Part shown: positions 22,673 through 33,355 of the stretch, piece after piece
Position numbering within the stretch: position 1 is the stretch's first letter
Layout of the letters: every line of letters starts with the position of its first letter
NCBI GenBank assembly: GCA_947652115.1
Contig: OX393564.1
Coordinates: 22,686,629 to 22,750,628, forward strand
DNA length: 64,000 nucleotides
From: Blastomussa wellsi
Lineage: Eukaryota > Cnidaria > Anthozoa > Scleractinia > Plerogyridae
Reading direction: 5' to 3'
Notes under the pieces: model-generated
The model's input: the letters and a program-made list of their open reading frames with translations, nothing else
What the model was told of the DNA's origin: nothing
Databases searched by the model: none
Made by a program: the position numbers and the translations under genes

Positions 22673-25600
22673 TCCAAACTGTTAATCATGGTTAAGATGT
22701 TCAAGTAGCTGATGAAGCCAAAGAACTCAATTAGTTTTACTGAACTTGCAAGTTTTGTAAAGGATAAAGTACTAACAGGAACTAACATTGTGAAATTGTT
22801 GTTCCATTGTTTACATCGGTTCAATAATGTGATTGCACGAACCGAAAATAAGAATTTTTTAATGAGGTCTTTAAACTCGATTATCGGCAAATATATGGAA
22901 CAAACATAAGCCACAAGGACAAAAAATCAAAGGAACTGAATTGTAGACTCACCCATGGGCGTAACAGGGTACCATTTTTCGACTGTATTTGCTGGAAATT
23001 CGAACATGGTAAGTTCGTTAAAAGCTGATTTCAGGCCGGGTTTGACTGACCATTGCAAAAAAAAAGCCCGTCCACGTTGCCCCATCAAATGACATCGCGT
23101 AGATACAATCGAAGATCTTTCGTATGTCTACACATTGCTTGTTGTCGTTCGGCAGCTCTTTTCTTGTTTGTGATTGCATGCATGTTATCGATCGTAACGA
23201 ATTCAATCCTCTCGCCTCTGGGTCCGTAAGCAATGCCTTCGGGTCATGTTTTGCATTGTGTCCAGAATACGAGCCCTTTTGTCAAAGGATTAACTGTGTT
23301 TGAATATGGTGACCAGCACTGATGAAAAGCACAAATATTTAAATAACAATTGACCAAGGAAAAAAAATTGGGTTTATTTTATTTTCAAATTAAGTACCCT
23401 AGATGGGATGCAAGTTCGGGTTTACTCCAGAATTAACTTATCGTGCAACCATTTTTTCACCTGGGTGGAGAGGAACACTGCCTGGCTCAAGAACACAACT
23501 CAGTACCAAGCCAAGACTTGAACCTGGACCTATCAATTCCCTGTCTTTCTGTATGGAGCAGAAAACTGGCTCTCTTAGTCGCGTAATAAAAAATAAGTCC
23601 TTTGAACTTGTACAATACTGTAAACAAAAGCCTAGAGCCTAGAAAGAAATTGCATGCTTTGACAGAAAAGCTGATAAACCATCACACTGTCACAAGTTTG
23701 TTCTTTCTTACATTTATTGAAATGCATCATGACGTTTGACCATTTACATAATTACACAGCTTCTCAGAAAGACAACACTATATTGTAGTTCTAGAATAAA
23801 TTACTGTTTTAGATATAATTTGATATGGATGTCTCTAATTTGGGATACGTCGAGATACATGTCCTGCGTAAAATTCAAGTCCAAGAAAGCATTATAAATA
23901 AAGATTAAAATGTAAATTCCCCTAAGTGGGTGCTATGTATTCCTTTGAAAGTAAGCTCAAAGAATTTGGTAGAACATCAAGGCTACATTTATAGCTGATG
24001 ATCAACTTTATTCTGGATATCTGCCCGCTTGTTGAGCACAAACACGCACCACGACGTCAGTGGCGGATAATCTTGATACAAGGTCGATATAATAGTTTCT
24101 CTAGTTAGAGTGAACATGACAGTTGAAAACCTTCTCTCCGACTTACCACCCACCCCACCCCACGAACAACAGTCTCTCCCTCCCACCCCACCCTAAACCC
24201 AAAAGCATTCCCACCGTTAGTCCCAGTGATATGGATTCTTTCCTAACGAATTCTGAAGCGTCTTCATTCCTTTATAAACAGTTAACGTATTCTTCGCTCC
24301 CTCTCCTGGGCGCGTAGTTTTTGCCGCTTTCGTTTTGACAGTCGTTATAACTTCAACTTCTCCACCACTTGCCGGAAGAACAGCACTTGCGCTCTTGGGT
24401 CTTACCACTGGTCTAGCCTTTTGTTGTTTGCGCTGTCGCTTAGCCTTTTGTTGTTGACGTCGAACCATTGCTATTTGTTCGCCTTTCGCCTCCATACGAG
24501 CTTCTAAGTTTTCAAGCTCTCGTCTGAGGTCTTCTTGTATTCTTGGATCATCGGATTCTTGTATTTGTCGAGACAGTTCGTGATGCTCGCTATTAAAAAA
24601 AACACAAAAAATTGACTCAAAGATTAGCCAGCTTTTACTGAACTCCTATATTCTATGCTGACAAAAATGGCTAAAAAATTACTTCCCGGGAATTACTTCT
24701 GCAGGATCCTAAAGTACTCTAAAATGACAAGACCATAGCTTCAATTCAAACAAATATATCACCCCGGTGTTTTAAAAGTAAAAGTCAAACGAGATTAACT
24801 TTGAAAACTGTTCCGCCTAACAGCCTTTCGCAATCTGTTTTTATCTCTTTCAATTTTTGTCCATCCAGGATACCTTCTTTTGTCTTTGCTATGTTACTGA
24901 AATGTTCCTTCACTGTTATAAATACTTATTTTCATATATATTTCATTCAATTTGTGGCCATTATCTTTCGTCTAAATTTGGCTCAAATCCTTCACACGGT
25001 ACTTTACAGAACGCTATTACCTCTTGTGAAAGAGGTAAAGTCTGCATTCCCAGATTCGGGCCTAGTGGCCCATCAGGCCGTTGCTTATCCCGGTTTCCGT
25101 AGCATGAAGCGACAGAGAGTGTTTCTACTCCCCCCTGGATGAGATGCTAGTCCATCGCAGGGTTACCTGCAGCAGTAAATTCGCCGGTACCCATTTATAC
25201 ACCTGGGTGGAGAGAGGCACTGTGAGAGTAAAGTTTCTTGCCCAAGAACACAACGCAGTGCCCAGGCCGGGACCCGATTCGTCCGATCCGGAGTCCAGCG
25301 CGCTAACCATTGGGTCACTGCGCCTCCCACTTGTGTTAGTCACAAATGACACAAATAAGTGTACGCATTAAACGTTATGCGATTGACACGATCACGTGAC
25401 ATGCAAGGACGTGGAAAAGGTTCTATCGGAATGGAAAAACTTTCGAGAGAGCGATATGTGCAATTTAATTACTTTCTCTTTTCTCTGCATTGGCTTCCTT
25501 TGTATGTTTATGTTGCAGACGCGGTAAAGCAACCACTGCCACCAAAAACGCTCACCCAACCACCCTGCCCAGAAAATATTTACAAGGCAACTTTCGCAAG

Positions 25601-26583
25601 TTCAACTGTTTAGCACGTACAAAGTTATGTGGCCAAACTCATCCTGAAGTCCCATGAGTAACTCATCAAAAGCATTCTCTGAATCACTGGTGCTTGTTGA
25701 GCCCGCACTCTGTGTATGTCGCTTTTGAGCCCGTCGTGCGGCAGCGTTACACAGCGCGGGATTGTGAGCCTTCATTAAGGACAGCACGGTCTGTACATTA
25801 GCTCCAAGTGAGTGTGATTTTGTAGTTGACTGAAAAGAAAGAAAACGAAATTCTGTGGTTATTTAGCCTAGCTTTCTTTTGATTGGAATATCTCTTGGCG
25901 GCGGAGATCACAAATATCTTCTCTCTTCTCCTGACATAACAGGAAAACTATCTACACCGCATACAGGTCTTGCAGTAAGTTACTATGCGTGCTCAATTTA
26001 TGAGAATCTCAGCCTCCTTGTTATTAGGTAGTAATAAAGCCTTTTAAGCCCAGATGTCACATAGCTGCTGGCGCTTAACTCCGGTTTCTGTAGCATGAAC
26101 CGGCAAGGAGTATTTCTACTCCCCCTGGATGGGATGCTAGTCCATCGCAGGTTACTCCCCCCTGGATGGGATGCTAGTCCATCACAGGTTACTCCCCCCT
26201 GGACGGGATGCTAGTCCATCACAGGTTACTCCCCCCTGGATGGGATGCTAGTCCATCGCAGGTTACTCCCCCCAGGATGGGATGCTAGTCCATCGCAGGT
26301 TACTCCCCCCTGGATGGGATGCTAGTCCATCGCAGGTTACTCCCCAGCATTCTGTCAGGTTGCCCTGATATTTTCCAGGTACTCAGTTATAAACCTGTGG
26401 GAGGCGCAGTGGCCTAATGGTTAGTGCGCTGCACTCCGGATCGGACGGTCTGGGTTCGAGACTCTAGCCGGGGCACTGCGTTGTGTTCTTGGGCAAGACA
26501 CTTTACTCTCACAGTGCCTCTCTTCACCTAGGTGTATAAATGGGTACCGGCGAATTTACTGCTGGTGGGTAACCCTGCAAAGG
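22669..26583. repeat. 3,915-bp tandem duplication, proximal copy
   Basis: Twin of 18754-22668. It carries the CEP57 exons 8 (25621-25829) and 9 (24217-24589) that the transcript meets first. Its right-hand end falls inside the intact SINE at 26401. A candidate polyadenylation signal for CEP57 (minus-strand AATAAA) is at 24007-24012, about 205 bp past the stop. Confidence 0.92.
24007..24012 (-). promoter_or_regulatory. Candidate polyadenylation signal of CEP57
   Basis: Minus-strand AATAAA about 205 bp downstream of the CEP57 stop codon. The duplicate is at 20092-20097. Confidence 0.35.
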
Positions 26584-27586
26584 ACTAGCATCCGCATGTC
26601 GCTTCATGCTACAGAAACCGTGATAAGCTCCGGCCTGATGGGCCACTAGGCCCGAACTTTACCTACCTACCATTTATAAGCCAAGAAGCACCGTAAGAGT
26701 AAAGTGCCTAGCCCAAAAACACGTTGTGCATGCCCCGGCCAGGGCTCAAACCCCAGACAGTTACATACATACATACATACATACTTTATTTGTCATGTAG
26801 GTCAGTACAAGAAGGCAGCTAAAAAGCTGATGTGGACCTACAAATTTAAGTATTAATATCTACAACAATTCAAATAATAATGTTAACAAACTTAAGAATT
26901 ATTTACAATGAGTAAGAAAGACTATAATACCAGTAAGATAATCAACAGTCAATAGACTAGCGTTAAAATATCGATCGTGAGTCCAGCGCACTAACCATTC
27001 GGCCCCCGCGTAGCACGATTAATGTGTAATAGTGTGGTAATAGTGTGGTAATAGTGTGGTATACTTGCCTGTAAAGCTACATTATCAAGTACGGATTATT
27101 TTCAGGTCGAATCTTCTCGTCCTAATCCCCTGAGGCGCGGGAAGAATTCGAATACGTGAAGCAAGATGTCCGCTAAGAATGTTTCAGTCTGTCTATCTCC
27201 TCGCAGACGTTCTTTGGGCGTGTTCCTTTCCCATGGACGTCTGCTGAATCGAACGTCCACTTCCGTTCGCGGCTACGAACAATAAGAGGTAACTTTCCAG
27301 TTTTGGGAAAACGATTCGCAGCATGTGATAGGATAGCTGTCATGCAATGAGTCAATACTGATTGTTTTCGTTGGATTAAACGGCCTGTGAACGGAAGCGG
27401 ACTGTCGATTCAGCAGACGTTCGTGGGAAAGGAACGCGTGAAGAAGCCCAAAGGACGTCTGCGTGGGAGGCTATCTATCTCCATTACACTGTGAAATTTA
27501 ACCCTGTTATTTGCCTGAGCCGCCTGGTTAGCTCAGTTGGTTGGGCACCAGACTGCCGTGCGGGAGGTCGAGGGTTTGATTCCCCT

Positions 27587-27627
<41 letters not shown>

Positions 27628-30600
27628 CGTGCTGCCTAGAGGTTCAAGTCTTCTCGGACAAGGGGACGTTAGAGAACCCACACACTTCTCGTAAAGAGTA
27701 GGACACGGAGTTCCCGGTGTTGTGCTCTGGCCTTGGTTAAGTGTTCTGTATTGCATGGGTTGGTGCTTTAATAAGGCTTAAAAGCCAAAAGGACTGATTT
27801 GTCCAGAAAATGCTTAAAGTAAAGTAAAGTAAAGAGCCCATAGAAACGGAGACTGATTTTTGAGAGGTTTCCAATATATAGCAAGAAAGTATCAAAAACC
27901 TGTAGGTCTGGTGTAATACATACCTGGCCGACAACAAATGGGATATTTCCTAAGTTTAAATGATAATGATCCGAAGGTTTAGCGGGTTGGGTTGATTTTC
28001 TCGGCTTAGCTCTTGGAGGCTGAAAATATTGTAAACAGGAGAAACGTAATGTCACGGGAAATTTTTAAGCTCTTTAGTAAAAAGACACCAAAACTGAACG
28101 AGTTCTTTCGCTCATACACTGAGAACATGAGGAAGAAAGTATCAAATAAATTTTTGAAGAAAGGGGGAACCGTTATTGAATTATTTTTCCAAGCCACAAG
28201 GGCAGAATTTGAGATATATCGCAATGATGTCACTCCTTTTGAAGCTCCAGTACGCGGGCAATGTAATTTTTAACAAACTGGACTACCATTTCATGGTAGG
28301 TTATATTTACTTGTAACTGATTAGTGTAAATATGTCTTTGGACTCTTGAGTCAGTGGCGGATCCAGGGGACTGTCAGGTGGGGGCTTCCCTAAGTGAATT
28401 TGTTTTTTTACTACTAGTGTGATGCTGAAATTCTTGCATCGACGGGATTGCTTATTATCACTCAACTGAGTAAAAGTTTGGACCCCCCATATCAAAAATT
28501 CCTGGATCCGCCCCTGCGAGTTTTTGTAGTGATGCTAGCGGCAGTGCCCCTTGATAGCCTAAGAGTATGGCAAAGTGGAAAAAAATATGGAAAAATCATT
28601 ATCTTCAAGTACCTTCCGTTTCTTCTTTTTTGCCTTTGGTGGAGGTGGAGAAGCCATGTCCATGAGTATTCTGTTTGTCTCCGCAACTGATTCCAACTTG
28701 AAGAAAAACAGATTATAAAATATGCATTAAAAATATGTTATACATTTAAATAAACCTGAAAAATGAAATACCTACAGTACAGTAGACAACGAACGTTTAA
28801 GCATGGATTTGGAAGAACAGTGCTAAGATAATACCAACTGATTAACTACAGCGTGTTAATCTTCTAGATTTGTATTTTTGACAGCAATGGGGAGGGAGGG
28901 AAGTGGGAGGGGGGGGGGGGTGAAGGTCATTTGATTATGTAGAGGATTGTCTGGTACCCTTAGGCCTCTCCTATAGATCTGTCAATTGCCGACACAGTTC
29001 ACCACCTCCACCCTTTATACCCTACCCCCCCCCAGATTGTGAGCAGTCTCGCTTTTGCTCTCAAGTCAGGGAGTGTGCATTATTAAATATACAAGCGGTG
29101 AAACCACAAACTACGAGTAGTGCTGAGCTACTCAAACCTCATGCCCTCACCACTCGTGTAACACACTCTTTCACTATTTTCACGTTTGTCCCCACTGACT
29201 TTAGAACGAGAGAGAGACTGCTTGCAATCTACCCCCTCAGTGGCTCTCTTCCCACAGCCTGTTCTGTCAGAGGCTGATATTTCTGAGAGATTTCCAGTTA
29301 GCAATGTAGACTTGATCTTCCATAGTTCATACTAACAGTAGTTAAAGTTACATAACCTCAGCAATGATTGTAAAGTTCTCATTATGATAATTACGAACAA
29401 CCTCGGCAGTCTTATCTTGCACTAGTTTTCTTTGATGGGCTTCGTCTCTAAGTTTATCTTCTAATTCTCTGATTTTACTCTGCAGAACAAAATTTTAGGG
29501 AACAACACGCCATCAAAAACTGACACCATACAAAACTGCCATGATACAAAAAGTGCAGTCTATAACTGCAACTACTTTCAGCTAATTTGTCTAATTTAAT
29601 GAGCAGCAGCTGTGACAGAACTACTTGGTTTATGACCTCTTTTCTTTTTGTACCTCTGATCTGGCAACCTGACATTTTTAGCTTTTTAGTTGTATTTCAG
29701 GGTACTGGTGCCCTTTAATTATGAAAATAATAATTGCAACTATATCATTAAAGTCAGCTTTATAGCTTATACATGTACTATGAGGCCAACATACCTACAT
29801 ACAGTAGCTCAAACAAAACTGCACGTAAATTGCAGCAGGCATTGTTTTAAGTTAAATAAATGCAATGATATTGAGAAATACCAAGTCTCATTTAACTTAT
29901 TGTCACTAATTTATCACTCAACCACTTTGTCGCTTCAAGAGTGTCAGTAGTTCATATACAGTGTAAGCGTAAAAGAACTGTTCTTGGTGGCTGACATTTC
30001 AACAACCTGAGCAGAAGTCATCTTCAAAATGATACCAAACCAGTTCTTTTCAACTACTCTCTACCCTGATCACACTATGTCATGGTCCCAGCAACATACA
30101 AACACTACATTTTTAACCTTCCAAACGCAAACACCTCTAGGGGGTATTTGGCTTGTAGAAGGTTCAACATTACATGGCATATTTTTGATCAATTTGTAAG
30201 TGAGACATTAAGATTGGTCAGTGCATTGACCCATCAATCAACTTACTTCAGCAATAGAATGTGATGCTGTTAATTTCATGTGATCTCTTTCAAGTCCCGC
30301 TAGTTTTTCCAGCTGTCCTCTGATCTCGTCAGATGTCTGCTGGGCTGCTTGTTTTGCCACCATTGCCGACCTTTGTATGGCAGTGTCTCGATCTGTTTCA
30401 GCTGTTTGAACCATCCTTCGCATGTAATCCAACTGTTTTTCTAATAAGTTGCATCGGGCTTCAGCACCTTGAAGGTCATCTTCTAACTCTACAAAGGACA
30501 ATATAATAAAAAAGAACACGTTAGATATGACAGATTTGAAAATAGCTCTGGTTGTGCAGGCTTCACAAGCAAATCAAAGTCTTGCTTCCATTTAATTTAG

Positions 30601-32998
30601 GCTTGGTTTGTTTCTGGTCTGGTTTGCTTCAATTCAGAAACAAGGTTACTAACAGACCAATGCAATAACATATGGACAGTATTTTATTCACAATGCCCAT
30701 GGCTGCCATTGTTGAATAATAAAACAATTATCCTGCTCAATCCCGCAGAATAGCAAAACCAGGTTATGACCTTGTTAGATAAGTATCTAGCAATATATAA
30801 TTGCACAATTTTGCAGTACAAATATGGATAATATTGTTTAATACATGTACAATGGAACCCTACCTTATGTTCACACCCACCCTGTTAATATGGCCAATGG
30901 CCTCATTCTGAAATCGCAACCTGTATAATCCTTTACCCCATCAATACGGCCACTCAAATCAAATATGCTTTGAATTCGTAACTGTCCAAACAAAGCACAT
31001 ACGGTAAAATACAGTACATGATGTTAAGTCAGAGAGGTTGGGACCTTTTTTAGAGAAGGATATGTGTAGCCAGGTCTGTTATTGTTTCGATTTTAGAATC
31101 CCTTGGTTAATTAATACTGTAGGCACAGATTGAAGTTTCTGCATTCTGGATGTTTATTAAAGATTTTACAGTTGTTCAGGTGTTATCTGTCAAGAACCAT
31201 TATGAAATTTGACCCTACCCTGTTAATACAGCCACCCCAATATAATACAGTTCAACTAACTCAACCGGGGCCACCCAACATTTTTTAGCCAATCACTTTC
31301 AGAACAAAAGGATAAAAAATTTTTCATCAGTGGTAAATTTTCTACCCTCATCTGCTGATGAAAAATCTCTGATTCTTTTGTTCTGAATTTGTCTTGTGAT
31401 CAGCTGAAAAACGTTGAGGTTAGCCCTGGTCGAGTTAGTTACACCATAATAAGGCCAAATTTTTATGGCACATTGGTGACCGTATTAATGGGGTTACACC
31501 TCAAGTCCTCAACAAACTGTAAGTGAAGCACAAAGGCTGGCAAAGTTGGCCCACACTGCTAGATAAGTTATCCTAGGCTGGTTTCTGTAGCACAAAACAA
31601 CTAGAAGTACCCAGTGCATGTATTGGATGGGATGCTAGTCCATTGCATGTTACTACCCAGCATTTGATCTTGTTAACCAAAGCGCAGCCTCTTACACAGA
31701 CATTCTTTTGGCTCTTCAGGCCATCTTCCTCCCCAAAGTTCACCAGCACCAATGGAAATATGTTTGGATGACCAAGACCATAATGCAAGAGTCTAGCAAC
31801 TAACCATTGGGCTACTGTGTCTTGCCCCCTCCCTCCATCCCCTAAAAAAGTAACCTACGTTTGTTTTGTTTTGCAATAACTCCTTGTGAAGATTCTCGTA
31901 CAGTCATTTCTTTTTGAAGTGCATCTTTATAATGTCTGGACTCAGTAGCTAATTTTTTTAAGTTATCCTCTGCATCTGCTCTCTCCAACTCCAGTTTGCG
32001 GATCTTTTCTTGTAGTCCCTTCAGAGCCGATACCACAGCTATTTGCCGAAGCAGAAAAAATAGTAAATAATCAGTTACTGCTGCAATAATTATGAAGTAC
32101 ATTTTATTATAACAAGGAAACCTATGACCCTGATTTAGTTGGCAGATGGCAGGCAAATAAAAAGGTAACAGTCTGAGAGTCTCAAATGCCTGGATACATG
32201 TAGCTCGTTACTCAAGCACTAGTCGGTGACCTTAAACTCGTCAATTTAGTTTATTTAGGATCATTTGAGTGGGACTTCTGTGGTGGCAAAAATAAACATA
32301 ACTTCACCTCTGCTGTTAGTTTGAGGTACATGTACAGTTCCTCTTGGAGACGGTTGAAGATTGTCATGAAATGAAGACACTGATCCACTTGCACCAGGAA
32401 AGGATGACGTAGAACGGATGCTAGCCCTGTGCGGTGAGTCTATACCATATCCTCTGTAACCAGACATGTACGGAGGAGTGGTCTACATTGAAGAGATGAA
32501 TAGAAACATTAAATCTGATGAAGTCAGTTGAAAGAGAAAGTTTCACTGTTGGGGTGTATTGATCCTGTGTTGAAATAGTCTGTTTGCTTTCCCTGTCATT
32601 ACTTTAATAAAGATGGCTAAATTTAGTCTCTTTCTTCCCGAATTTTCAAGGAAAGATCCCAATGCTATGGAAGCATATACCATGTAAACTGTCATGTAAA
32701 ATGAAAGCTCAGATGCATGTGATCACATAATGTACAGTACAGTCTGCAAAACTAGCTCAAACATGCTAGCATGTATAGCGCTTTTACCGCAACAAAAACG
32801 TTTTTTGTGTTAATAAAACCTTAAGTAGTGTATAACGATCAACAAGATAAGCTTTTGAAGAGCATTTTTGAGCAACGGATGTACTTAAAATAAACAAACA
32901 TTCGAAGTAAAACGCCAAGGTTTTCGGAGGACGCTGATCACCTACAGAGAGATCAAGATACCAACAAAATGTCTTACCGCGCCATCCCTGTGATCCAT
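24217..32998 (-). CDS. CEP57: CEP57-family centrosomal protein
   Basis: Nine exons: 32978-32998 (ATG at 32998), 32308-32482, 31859-32038, 30247-30488, 29357-29479, 28613-28696, 27924-28019, 25621-25829 and 24217-24589 (stop). All have GT-AG junctions with agreeing phases, totalling 1,503 nt and 500 residues, a typical length for the family. After a Ser-rich N-terminus comes the coiled-coil centrosome-localisation domain (about residues 66-250; VVSALKGLQEKIRKLELERA, then NLLEKQLDYMRRM). A Pro/Lys linker follows with the conserved NLGNIPFVVGQ. The C-terminal microtubule-binding domain is about residues 310-490 (LMKAHNPALCN, LLMGLQDEFGH, QNSLGKNPYHWD). In vertebrates CEP57 sits in the pericentriolar material and supports spindle and centriole organisation. 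The last two exons are tandemly duplicated. CEP57 versus CEP57L1 is not resolved. Confidence 0.93.
26401..26670 (+). mobile_element. tRNA-derived SINE, family A, fullest copy
   Basis: Same head as the copy at 22486 (A box, B box, GGGCAAGACACTTTACTC), but it runs on past the duplication endpoint into GCATCCGCATGTCGCTTCAT, GCTACAGAAACCGTGATAAG and the GGCCTGATGGGCCACTAGGC hairpin. This shows that the 3,915-bp duplication ended inside a SINE. Confidence 0.75.
26671..27010 (-). mobile_element. Second, inverted SINE A copy, split by a LINE tail
   Basis: Minus-strand SINE sequence runs through AGTAAAGTGCCTAGCCC and GGCTCAAACCCCAGACAG to about 26760. It resumes at about 26969 with GTGAGTCCAGCGCACTAACC. 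The intervening sequence is the insertion listed next. Confidence 0.6.
26761..26968 (-). mobile_element. 5'-truncated LINE 3' end nested in a SINE
   Basis: On the minus strand it ends in AAATAAAGTATGTATGTATG with further GTAT units, the tetranucleotide-tailed 3' end common in CR1/L2/RTE-like LINEs. About 208 bp, no coding sequence. Confidence 0.55.
27192..27482. mobile_element. ~290-bp element with long imperfect inverted repeats
   Basis: The left arm CTATCTCCTCGCAGACGTTC, then TTTGGGCGTGTTCCTTTCCC, then GTCTGCTGAATCG recurs inverted near 27395-27480 with a few changes. No ORF. Lies in CEP57 intron 7. Confidence 0.6.
27519..27834 (+). mobile_element. Full-length tRNA-derived SINE, family B
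   Basis: The head GCCGCCTGGTTAGCTCAGTT, then GGTTGGGCACCAGACTGCCG and GGGTTTGATTCCCC, preserves the A and B boxes of a tRNA. A ~230-bp unrelated body follows, ending in a (TAAAG)n tail of three to four units. The tail and lack of a tRNA-length product mark it as a retroposon. Inserted in CEP57 intron 7, antisense to the gene. Confidence 0.8.
28352..28516. mobile_element. 165-bp MITE, CAGTGGCGGATCC ends
   Basis: Terminal inverted repeats CAGTGGCGGATCCAGGGG and CCTGGATCCGCCCCTG. A single end of the same type is seen at 17649 (CAGTGGCGGATCTAGCGG). The termini look hAT-like, but no clear 8-bp target duplication was found. Lies in CEP57 intron 6. Confidence 0.6.
29955..30070. repeat. Dispersed repeat fragment, possibly Penelope-like
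   Basis: Contains GGTGGCTGACATTTCAACAA followed by CCTGAGCAGAAGTCATCTTC. It has a layout similar to the foldback arm at 17218 (a GTCAGC/GAAAY core). Diverged; the family is uncertain. Confidence 0.35.
30850..31500. mobile_element. Dispersed repeat cluster with CCCTGTTAATACGGCC-type motifs and an inserted foldback
   Basis: Motifs ACCCTGTTAATATGGCC, CATCAATACGGCCACTC and CCCTGTTAATACAGCC recur in both orientations, with an inverted counterpart near 31483 (GACCGTATTAATGGGGTT). Within it, 31252-31446 is a separate inverted repeat (AACTAACTCAACCGGGGC at the left, its near-complement at the right). Lies in CEP57 intron 3. Related sequence is at 53515-53690. Confidence 0.45.
31575..31835 (-). mobile_element. 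Degenerate SINE, family A
   Basis: Minus-strand remnants in family order: GGTTTCTGTAGCACAAAACA, ATGGGATGCTAGTCCATTGC, a diverged middle, and CAACTAACCATTGGGCTACT. It ends just before CEP57 exon 3. Confidence 0.55.
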
Positions 32999-33355
32999 CC
33001 TTCCTTGAATAGCCAACTTCAGAAAAGAACTAGTTTAGAACTTTATCACCAACAGAAAAACAGCTTTCAAGGCCAAAACTAACTCATTTTCTTTTGTAGC
33101 TTGAGCTTCTTTTGCGTCCGTTGTCAAAAGCGAGATACTGCTGTGCTGTTCAAAATGTTGGCTCAAGTGTCGGCACAAGTAACAATCTGCACTCTCCCTA
33201 CCCACGAAAAGTTCTATTTTTCCAGGCCTGGATACCAAGTCAATTTCCGCCATGTTGGCTGTGCGGGAAATCATGGAAACACCAACTTGTTTCCACGTCA
33301 ATTTGACGGAGGTACTATAAGCTTTCCTGTGGATGCAAATCTGAAAGTTTACAGA
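32999..33355. promoter_or_regulatory. Divergent promoter region shared by CEP57 and PITRM1
   Basis: The CEP57 start codon (32998, minus) and the PITRM1 start codon (33356, plus) are only 357 bp apart and face away from each other, so both core promoters and both 5' UTRs must fit here. No TATA box was seen. An upstream in-frame ATG for PITRM1 exists, so part of this could be translated. Confidence 0.6.

Noticed and set aside
27519..27600. Possible functional tRNA gene
   Set aside because: The tRNA-like head runs into a ~230-bp body and (TAAAG)n tail, so it is a SINE; the same holds for the heads at 22486 and 26401.
28013..28273. 86-codon plus-strand ORF, Lys/Phe-rich
   Set aside because: It lies antisense over the CEP57 exon 7 boundary and has no recognised homology.
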